From Bacteroidota bacterium (GTDB taxonomy: Bacteria > Bacteroidota > Bacteroidia > Flavobacteriales_D > Crocinitomicaceae): a stretch of 7,511 nucleotides of DNA. The notes beneath the pieces are model-generated. The model did no database searches. It saw only the letters and a program-made list of their open reading frames with translations, and had not been told where the DNA came from. Made by a program: the position numbers and the translations under genes. Every line of letters begins with the position of its first letter. The stretch's first letter is position 1. The stretch is taken from positions 1-7,511 of the forward strand of contig JAJRQP010000065.1 in NCBI GenBank assembly GCA_024280195.1. The letters are read 5' to 3'. This document shows positions 6,208 to 7,511 of this stretch, piece after piece.

Positions 6208-7511
6208 TATTTTTTTTCGTTTTTACGACTTCTGACTCAACACTAAAAGTAGCCGTTTTTGTTTGAATTTTATCGCCTTTCTTGACCTTATTTTTCTCTC
6301 CTATGGTTTTTCCATTCAGTAAGGTTATTGAATAGCCCCGATTTAAGACATTAATTGGATCCATTAATCGAATGGACTGTGTTAAATGATTAATTTTATG
6401 TTGTTCCGAAACAAGTTGCGAGTCTATCTTGTTAGGAAGAGCATCCTGTAATTTTTCCAATTCATTTTGCTCATTAGACAGTAATTCTCTGGCATTCCTA
6501 TAAACTCCTTGTTCATTTTTGCGAATCATCATCTTGTGATTCAATAAGAGAAATTTAAAGTTGTTTTCTAAATCTTTTACATTCGCATGAATAATTTGCT
6601 TGTTCTCTGCCAACATTTGCTTTGCAGCATTTCTAAATAATTTCGATTCATTGGTTAAATGTAGCTTTACTTCAGAAGTAATATTGGAAACAGAAACCTT
6701 TAGTCTTTTTACCGCATCTTTAACGGGCACCGAAAAATTGTGAAAAGCTTGAATAAGAAAGTCACCTAATTCGGTAGGTGTAATTGCATTTCTAAACGCG
6801 ACCATTTCTGCGACAGTGAGATTGGTTGAGTGTCCTATGCCTGTGAGAATGGGCAACGGGAAAGAAGCTATGTTTTTGCAAAGTTCATAGTTGTTGTAAC
6901 AAGACAGTCCAACTTCGCCACCACCACCACGAACAATTACCACCATATCGAAATGATTTTTTACTCGTTTTATTCGTTCCAACTGAGTGCTGATAGAATC
7001 AGAAGCGTTGTCCCCTTGAAGCAATGCGGGGAAGAGCATAGTAAAGAATTGATACCCCCAAGAATTGTTCTCAATGACCTGCATAAAATCAGAAAGACCT
7101 TTACTTGATTCGGCAGAAATTACCGCAATTCTTTTGGGGAGAATAGGGAAATCAAGTTGTTGATTCCGATTAATTAACCCTTCTTTTTGCAAGCGTTTTA
7201 ATGTTTCTTGTCGTTCTTTTTGTAATTCTCCTAAAGAATAATTAGGGTCAACATCAATGATATTGAGAGAAAGTCCAAAGGTTTCACTGTACGTTATTTT
7301 AACCAATAAAAGAAGCGTCATGTCATCTTTCAAAGGTTCTTTTACTGTTTGAATGAACCGTTTATTGATTCGGTCGAAATTCGTTTGCCAAATCATTCCC
7401 CTGATTTCTGCAACAATTCTACCGTCTTGTTTTTCGAGTAATTCTGGGTAGCAATGCCCCTTTTTTGAAAGGTTCAGCTTGTGCATTTCTGCTTTCACCC
7501 AATAAGTAGAA
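6200..7511 (-). CDS. xseA: Exodeoxyribonuclease VII large subunit, 5' end cut by window edge
   Basis: This is the catalytic subunit of exonuclease VII, a cytosolic single-strand DNase of mismatch repair and DNA clean-up. The frame stays open to the window edge. A GTG at 7496-7498 could be read as a start, but the codons before it read STYW and continue into VKAEMHKLN, matching the YWVKAEMxKLN region inside relatives. The true start therefore lies outside, probably some 20-30 codons away. Numbering from that GTG, the OB-fold DNA-binding domain covers about 1-90 (GHCYPEL at 14-20). The catalytic domain starts near PKRIAVIS (121-128) and shows SDFMQV (Asp137), VRGGGG (Arg190) and GIGHSTN (His223). 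A long coiled-coil arm runs about 255-375, and DPINVLNRGYSI (380-391) closes the conserved core. Its stop overlaps the xseB start by 8 bases. Confidence 0.96.
   Translation of the reverse strand, partial: STYWVKAEMHKLNLSKKGHCYPELLEKQDGRIVAEIRGMIWQTNFDRINKRFIQTVKEPLKDDMTLLLLVKITYSETFGLSLNIIDVDPNYSLGELQKERQETLKRLQKEGLINRNQQLDFPILPKRIAVISAESSKGLSDFMQVIENNSWGYQFFTMLFPALLQGDNASDSISTQLERIKRVKNHFDMVVIVRGGGGEVGLSCYNNYELCKNIASFPLPILTGIGHSTNLTVAEMVAFRNAITPTELGDFLIQAFHNFSVPVKDAVKRLKVSVSNITSEVKLHLTNESKLFRNAAKQMLAENKQIIHANVKDLENNFKFLLLNHKMMIRKNEQGVYRNARELLSNEQNELEKLQDALPNKIDSQLVSEQHKINHLTQSIRLMDPINVLNRGYSITLLNGKTIGEKNKVKKGDKIQTKTATFSVESEVVKTKKNNE

Noticed and set aside
6830..7108. Plus-strand frame of 92 codons inside xseA
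   Set aside because: It is antisense to the catalytic domain, with Tyr/Val/Thr runs that mirror the Gly-rich motif on the other strand.

Overview
The window looks like ordinary chromosomal housekeeping DNA from a member of the Bacteroidota, most likely Flavobacteriales. This rests on the AT-rich sequence, start codons preceded by A-rich stretches instead of clear Shine-Dalgarno motifs, and protein styles I know from that group: the NVENLFD-type exported nuclease, the KAEMxKLN/GHCYPEL start of XseA, and the SVYVQDQ dodecin. The genus is not determinable by eye. Nine protein-coding genes fill nearly all of the window, and both ends cut through a gene. No RNA gene, mobile element, CRISPR array or gap over 300 bases was found.

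Left block (1-5226, all minus strand, read right to left): an M42 metallo-aminopeptidase, a small helical protein with a DUF937-like look, a dodecin, then a perfect 11-bp hairpin. After the hairpin come a HerA-like (DUF853/YjgR-type) ATPase, an exported endonuclease/exonuclease/phosphatase-family lipoprotein and a PPK2-type polyphosphate kinase that runs off the left edge. The last three are separated by only 7 and 4 bases and probably form one transcription unit. The M42, DUF937-like and dodecin genes are spaced more loosely (59 and 32 bases).

Middle (5227-5959): a 70-base divergent intergenic region with a 9-bp inverted repeat, then a plus-strand SCO1/SenC copper protein, the only plus-strand gene.

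Right block (6010-7511, minus strand): the two subunits of exodeoxyribonuclease VII. xseA is cut by the right edge, and its stop overlaps the xseB start by 8 bases. The 50-base convergent gap between sco and xseB holds an imperfect hairpin that could be a shared terminator.

I see no convincing new system. The points most worth a second look are the dodecin that lacks the flavin-stacking tryptophan, the changed GHETD-equivalent motif in XseA, the internal pseudo-repeat in the DUF937-like protein, and the hairpin ahead of the HerA-like gene, which also settles that gene's start.
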